Positions 6,745 through 10,731 of a stretch of DNA of 10,731 bases are shown piece by piece (positions within the stretch are counted from its first letter, which is position 1; each line of letters starts with the position of its first letter). This DNA comes from Cytophagaceae bacterium. GTDB lineage: Bacteria; Bacteroidota; Bacteroidia; Cytophagales; Cytophagaceae. The DNA is taken from positions 1-10,731 of the forward strand of contig JAGKWN010000127.1 in assembly GCA_021151805.1 (NCBI GenBank), read 5' to 3'. The notes under the pieces are model-generated. The model did no database searches and was not told the DNA's origin. It worked only from the letters and a program-made list of their open reading frames with translations. A program made the position numbers and the translations under genes.

Positions 6745-6846
6745 GTTACTAGTTTATAGGTACTTTAGAATACCAAAACAAAAGCTCAATCTTAACATTA
6801 AGATTGAGCTTTTGTTTCAAAGTACCAGGAACGAGTGCCTAGCAAC
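6745..6846. repeat. Nested outer inverted repeats around the convergent terminator
   Basis: Outside the 20-bp terminator stem lie two further pairs of arms. GGTACTTT (6759-6766) pairs with AAAGTACC (6819-6826), and GTTACTAG (6745-6752) pairs with CTAGCAAC (6839-6846) with one mismatch. Together they allow a roughly 100-base extended hairpin with internal loops. An extra GTTACTAG copy lies at 6731-6738 over the menD stop. The outer parts may be coincidental. Confidence 0.4.
6776..6817. terminator. Bidirectional terminator between convergent menD and the OmpA/LysM gene
   Basis: A perfect 20-bp inverted repeat, with arms 6776-6795 and 6798-6817 and only CA between the outermost pairs, so the real loop is a few bases wider. 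Both ends run through GCTTTTGTTT, giving a T-rich 3' side on either strand. It sits between two convergent genes and can end transcription in both directions. Confidence 0.88.
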
Positions 6847-6862
6847 TAATATCTAATAACTT

Positions 6863-9556
6863 CTACTCATCCTTGCGTAAACGGATGATCATATTGCGTT
6901 GAAGCGTATAACCATCCAGCGGGTTCAAAGCCATAAGCTGTTCTACCGTTACTCTATGCTCATAAGCAATATTTTCAAGTGTATCTCCTTCCTTAACTAA
7001 ATATTCATTTGCTGTTGGCTGGTAGATACCTATTTTAACTTTGATCAGCTGATTCACATAAATTGTATCATACGTTAAGCTATTCAACTGCTTCAAATCA
7101 GCTACAGACATATGATATAGTTTAGCGATAGAGAATAAGGTATTCTTAACGCGCACTTTATACAAGTCTTCGCCTTCTTTCAACGATACTTTCTGTGTTT
7201 TTTTCAATTGCAGGTTGTGCTCGATCTCAGCGTTTTTAGAAGCAATGATTTCATTCTTCTCAGCAATATCAATATTACTCTGAGTCATGGATTCATCTAC
7301 ACCGGCGTTTTTCTCAGACTGAGCTTTGTAGTATTTCTTATTCTTCTTCTGGCTGGACAATGTCATCGATTCCGTCATGGAAATCTGTGCAATGATATCA
7401 TTATCCCCTACATTTCTTTTTACACGCAACGGTGTATAAGGCAATACATCGTCAGATGTCAACGCATTAATCTCTCTGATCTCTTCAACAGTCATGTTAA
7501 ACTTCTGAGCGATAGTATAAATGGTTGCTTGAGGTTCAACCACATAAGTCATATTCTTTGTTTCGTAACCAGGTCCTCCAAGAATATAAAACTCCACCCT
7601 TCTGTTCAATTGTCTTCCTACCTCATTATCATTTGAAGTAAGCGGACGTTCTTTACCCAACGGGTTCATGACAATTTTAGAGTGGTCTACCCCTTTCGAG
7701 ATTAAATAATCGATGGCAGCCTGTCCGCGTTTTTCAGATAAAACTCTGTTGTAGGTATCCGTACCGACACCATCTGTGTTGGCATTCAATTCAATCTGGA
7801 TCTGCGGATGCTGAACCGTGTAGGCAACAAGTTCATCCAGTGTTTTCTTCGCTTCCGGTCTTAACTCAGATGAATTAAAGTCGAAATAAATGTTTTCAAA
7901 CAGTTTTCTGTTTGCCGCAATGGCAGATGACTGAATGATGATCGTATCAACAGAATAAATAATTTTCTGTGTGATCTTCGACCCTTTTTCAATCAACACA
8001 ATTTTATAGTTAGCTCCTGCAGGTAAATTATCAAATCTGAATTGTCCTTCGGTATTGGTTTTCGTCACTTTAATATGTTCATTACTTTCGTTGGTAAGGG
8101 CTACTTCAACATTGGAAGCCTTATTGCCTTTATCATCTACAATAACACCTGTTACAGAAATACTTTTCACATCCGCCGGTATAGAGTCGGCATCGATCTC
8201 CGAGATCAAAGCTTCTTCTTTCGGAATAATGTCGAACCGGTAGATATCATCATTACCCATACCACCTTGTCTGTTCGAAGACAAGTAGCCTTTTTTGTCA
8301 CCTAATACAAAATAAAAGTCATCGCGGTGCGAGTTAAACGGCATCCCGATATTCTGTGAGCTTTCAAAGCTTTCAGATTCCTTTGACATGAAAATATCTA
8401 ATCCACCAAATCCTTCATGACCGTTGGAAGCAAAGTATAACAAATGCTCTTCGGCGTAATATTGAGGAGACATATCCGTGAAGATGGTATTTACACCCGG
8501 TCCTAAGTTTGTTGCCTTGCCCCAGTTATCATCCTTTGTAGATGTAGAATACCAGATATCATGCATCCCATAACCTCCGGGACGTTTAGAAGTGAAAAAC
8601 AATACTTTACCATCCGGAGAAACCGAAGGATGGCTATTCCATTGACCTTTCTGGTTCACATTTTCATTCAAACGAACCGGAAGTCCCCACATGCCATCTG
8701 CACCTTTTGTCATCACATAGATCACACAGTTAAAGGTTTGTGTGTTGCCTACAACAATTTTTTCATCACAGCGTGTAAAGTAAAATTTCTTTCCATCGGC
8801 TGTAAAAGAACCAGGACTTTCATCAAACTCCGAATTTACCGCCTTGAAATTGTCCTCTGTCTCTACAAGTTGCCAGGTTCCTCCTCTTAATACATAGCGG
8901 TAGCTATCACTTCTTGCGCCACCCAACATTGTGTTGGAGCCATGGCCTACAGAGCCCGGACGTGAAGAAGTGAACACGACAATAGAATCGTTTTTTCCAT
9001 AGATTGCCGGTGAATATTCAGAATACTCCGTATTGATCGGTGCTGGTAAACATTTAAAATCATAATCACGAAGCGGCTGCTTCATTTCAGCTTCCGCAAG
9101 TTCCAGACCTTTGATGGCATTACGTGCCCGGTCTTTGTATTCTTCCGCAGATAATGACGTGCTTTTATATCCATCAATAAATGTCTGGAATTCTTTTTGG
9201 GCTTCTGCATACTGGCCATTATCACGAAGGGTGATCGCATAATAAAAACGAGCCAATGGATAATGCGCATTATCTTTGGTCATTACCAGTTTATAATATT
9301 TTTCTGCAGATGCGTAATCGAAATATTCCCTGTAGGATTCAGCCAACTGATATGCGCAATACATATCAGAAGGATTTTCTTCAAATGCTAATTTATATTG
9401 CTGGGCAGCCAGGTAGTACTCGTAATTTTTGAAATGCTGGTCGCCTTTTATTTTTGCTACACTGTTATTTGTTGGCTTTGTTTTTTGAGCGTACAAAGTT
9501 GTGGCAGTACATACTGCGACTAACAAAATCGATATGGTGTGCAACAGTCTGTTCAT
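6863..9556 (-). CDS. PorE-like envelope protein: TPR, PD40 propeller, regulatory-like, OmpA and three LysM domains
   Basis: An 897-residue periplasmic or outer-membrane-associated protein. Residues 1-23 form a signal peptide ending TLYA/Q. Cys16 lacks a proper lipobox (LVAVC), so a lipoprotein is unlikely. TPR-like repeats (about 35-155) are followed by a PD40/TolB-type propeller (about 170-445) with blades such as SPDGKVLFFTSKRPGG and GYLSSNRQGGMGNDDIY. A carboxypeptidase-regulatory-like beta domain (about 465-545) precedes an OmpA peptidoglycan-binding domain (554-658), whose diaminopimelate-binding Asp595 and Arg610 are present. A charged linker (about 719-796) separates LysM 1 (about 669-714) from LysM 2 (about 797-842) and LysM 3 (about 851-895). 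The first four modules match PorE of the type IX secretion system. The LysM tail of about 240 residues goes beyond it. It lies 43 bases downstream of a PorP/SprF-like gene, probably in one operon. Its likely role, inferred, is anchoring an outer-membrane complex to peptidoglycan. Confidence 0.85.
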   Translation of the reverse strand: MNRLLHTISILLVAVCTATTLYAQKTKPTNNSVAKIKGDQHFKNYEYYLAAQQYKLAFEENPSDMYCAYQLAESYREYFDYASAEKYYKLVMTKDNAHYPLARFYYAITLRDNGQYAEAQKEFQTFIDGYKSTSLSAEEYKDRARNAIKGLELAEAEMKQPLRDYDFKCLPAPINTEYSEYSPAIYGKNDSIVVFTSSRPGSVGHGSNTMLGGARSDSYRYVLRGGTWQLVETEDNFKAVNSEFDESPGSFTADGKKFYFTRCDEKIVVGNTQTFNCVIYVMTKGADGMWGLPVRLNENVNQKGQWNSHPSVSPDGKVLFFTSKRPGGYGMHDIWYSTSTKDDNWGKATNLGPGVNTIFTDMSPQYYAEEHLLYFASNGHEGFGGLDIFMSKESESFESSQNIGMPFNSHRDDFYFVLGDKKGYLSSNRQGGMGNDDIYRFDIIPKEEALISEIDADSIPADVKSISVTGVIVDDKGNKASNVEVALTNESNEHIKVTKTNTEGQFRFDNLPAGANYKIVLIEKGSKITQKIIYSVDTIIIQSSAIAANRKLFENIYFDFNSSELRPEAKKTLDELVAYTVQHPQIQIELNANTDGVGTDTYNRVLSEKRGQAAIDYLISKGVDHSKIVMNPLGKERPLTSNDNEVGRQLNRRVEFYILGGPGYETKNMTYVVEPQATIYTIAQKFNMTVEEIREINALTSDDVLPYTPLRVKRNVGDNDIIAQISMTESMTLSSQKKNKKYYKAQSEKNAGVDESMTQSNIDIAEKNEIIASKNAEIEHNLQLKKTQKVSLKEGEDLYKVRVKNTLFSIAKLYHMSVADLKQLNSLTYDTIYVNQLIKVKIGIYQPTANEYLVKEGDTLENIAYEHRVTVEQLMALNPLDGYTLQRNMIIRLRKDE

Positions 9557-9599
9557 GATCTTATCTTATTGAACGTACAAATAAGTAAATACGTTACTT

Positions 9600-10637
9600 T
9601 TATATCCTTGGAGTCTGATAAATGCGTTGAGCCTTTGCAGGCGAACTAAACCTGATTGATATTTCATATGCACCAGCACCTTTGCCTGACACGTTCTTGC
9701 GCAGGGTTGAGCTGTTCATATCATAACTGAGCCCAATGGTATATAGGTTGCTTCCAAAGCCTATGAGAGCAATATAGGAATCTTTTACCCGATACCAGCC
9801 TCCAGCCATTAATTTCGTCGGCACAATTCCTTTGCCTTCCGGACCAAATGTATATGTTCCATACAAACCAACATTGATTTGCAGCGCCGTACTTTGCATC
9901 GCGATCAATGCATTGGGTGAAATGTTCCAGGTTGAACTCAATGAATATTCGCCACCGAGCATGATCTTACTCAACACCGGAAGCGAACTGCTTTTATCAG
10001 CAATCACCGATTCATTTGGCTTGTTAAAATGGTAAGCAGAATATCCGGCATAAAAACTCTTGCCCACTTCTCTGATATCTCTTCTGGGATTGTTGTAGTA
10101 AATACCGCCGAAGCTGACATCCGGATATAAATGAGTAGAAACAAAATTATATTCTCCGGAAGGAAGACTGGAGTTAAAACCATTCAACGGATCAAACTGA
10201 GCGCCCCATTGTCCGGTAGTAAAGTCAATTGTCTTCTGCATAAAGCCCACCTGTACCCCTGTTAGAATATGATTTTTTTCATTAATAGGAATAACATAAG
10301 CTGCAGTCACATTTACACCCAATGTTGTTAAACCTATATCTCCCGCTTTGTTTTGGAATACAGAAAGCCCTATTCCGCCAAGGTTCACATCTTTATGGGC
10401 CGGACGATAAATGGGAACAATCAGCGAAGCCTGGTTCGTTGTGTATGGGGTAACAACACTTTTCCATTGAACCCTGGAATTTAATGCAGCGCTCACTGTA
10501 AGTTCAGATCCTGCAAATGCCGGATTTAAGTATAAGCTTGAAGAATAATATTGAGAGAAAATTGCATCCTGCCCCATTGATTTAAAGACCAATGAGAAGA
10601 AGGTTATATATATACATACTGCAATTTTTGAATGCAT
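9600..10637 (-). CDS. PorP/SprF family type IX secretion-associated outer-membrane protein
   Basis: A 345-residue protein with a signal peptide (about 1-22, cut before QDAIFS). It has the PorP/SprF signature QDAIFSQYYSSSLYLNPAFAG-type start at about 23-43, followed by an SRVQWKSVVTPYTT segment (54-67) that is usual in the family. The rest alternates short amphipathic strands with glycine-rich turns, as in an outer-membrane beta-barrel, ending with YEISIRF (327-333). In gliding Bacteroidota, SprF-like proteins help secrete or anchor particular T9SS cargo, and many paralogues are paired with OmpA-type proteins. Here the partner is the PorE/LysM protein directly downstream. Which cargo it serves cannot be told, since no large adhesin gene is inside the window. 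The ATG at 10635-10637 gives a complete signal peptide. The family call is firm; equivalence to SprF or PorP themselves is not claimed. Confidence 0.9.
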   Translation of the reverse strand: MHSKIAVCIYITFFSLVFKSMGQDAIFSQYYSSSLYLNPAFAGSELTVSAALNSRVQWKSVVTPYTTNQASLIVPIYRPAHKDVNLGGIGLSVFQNKAGDIGLTTLGVNVTAAYVIPINEKNHILTGVQVGFMQKTIDFTTGQWGAQFDPLNGFNSSLPSGEYNFVSTHLYPDVSFGGIYYNNPRRDIREVGKSFYAGYSAYHFNKPNESVIADKSSSLPVLSKIMLGGEYSLSSTWNISPNALIAMQSTALQINVGLYGTYTFGPEGKGIVPTKLMAGGWYRVKDSYIALIGFGSNLYTIGLSYDMNSSTLRKNVSGKGAGAYEISIRFSSPAKAQRIYQTPRI

Positions 10638-10722
10638 AATTTAAAAGACTGTATAAGAATATCTTACAAAATGAAGTTACCTTATAAAGCTATACGTTAT
10701 ATAAGAGAAAAGTATTCAATAT

Positions 10723-10730
10723 CAAATATA
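10723..10730 (-). promoter_or_regulatory. Possible -7 element for the PorP/SprF-OmpA/LysM unit
   Basis: The minus strand reads TATATTTG, fitting TAnnTTTG, about 86 bases upstream of the PorP/SprF start. The -33 region would lie outside the window. The flanking 94 bases contain no coding sequence on this strand, so a promoter is expected here, but the DNA is very AT-rich and the match could be accidental. Confidence 0.22.
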
Positions 10731-10731
10731 T

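Noticed and set aside
9505..9515. Lipoprotein signal (Cys16) in the OmpA/LysM protein
   Set aside because: The residue before Cys is Val, which does not fit a lipobox, and a standard signal-peptidase I site (LYA/Q) follows.
1..10731. CRISPR arrays, tRNA/rRNA genes, transposases, integrases or defence systems
   Set aside because: No regularly spaced repeats, no tRNA-like cloverleaf noticed, and no transposase, recombinase or nuclease motifs in any credible reading frame.

Overview
The window looks like a chromosomal segment of a Bacteroidota bacterium, most likely a Cytophaga-like gliding/T9SS organism. Three things point there. The right end carries a PorP/SprF-type protein next to a TPR/beta-propeller/OmpA protein, a pairing known from Bacteroidota. 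Starts lack Shine-Dalgarno sequences and have A/T-rich leaders. Several gene starts are preceded by TAnnTTTG elements, the -7 box of this phylum. The genus is an inference from style, not a database match.

Layout, left to right. (1) 1-633, minus strand: an AT-rich gene resembling the N-terminal part of a GT61/DUF563-type glycosyltransferase. It stops at 79-81, but a neighbouring frame stays open to the window edge and reads like the missing continuation, so a frameshift is suspected. (2) 804-2441, minus: dihydrolipoamide acetyltransferase (E2) of pyruvate dehydrogenase with two lipoyl domains and its own hairpin terminator. No E1 or E3 gene is adjacent. (3) 2442-2743: a 302-base gap holding the E2 promoter region, an inverted repeat and two weak hairpins. 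(4) 2744-3364, minus: a histidine-phosphatase/phosphoglycerate-mutase-like enzyme with a non-ATG start. (5) 3409-6738, plus: a compact menaquinone operon. It encodes a YdiI/MenI-like hotdog thioesterase, an isochorismate synthase (MenF) starting 1 base after it, and MenD starting at GTG 17 bases further on. (6) 6739-6862: a strong 20-bp hairpin between convergent genes. (7) 6863-10637, minus: a two-gene unit. A PorP/SprF-like outer-membrane protein comes first, then an 897-residue envelope protein with signal peptide, TPR, PD40 propeller, carboxypeptidase-regulatory-like domain, OmpA domain and three C-terminal LysM domains.

How the genes work together. MenF and MenD catalyse the first two steps from chorismate to menaquinone, and the hotdog protein is a good candidate for the later DHNA-CoA hydrolysis. 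The PorP/SprF-like and OmpA/LysM proteins probably form an outer-membrane module anchored to peptidoglycan. PdhC, the phosphatase and the glycosyltransferase remnant have no visible link to these two systems. Most of the window is ordinary core metabolism. The least ordinary parts are the OmpA plus triple-LysM architecture and the suspected frameshift at the left edge.
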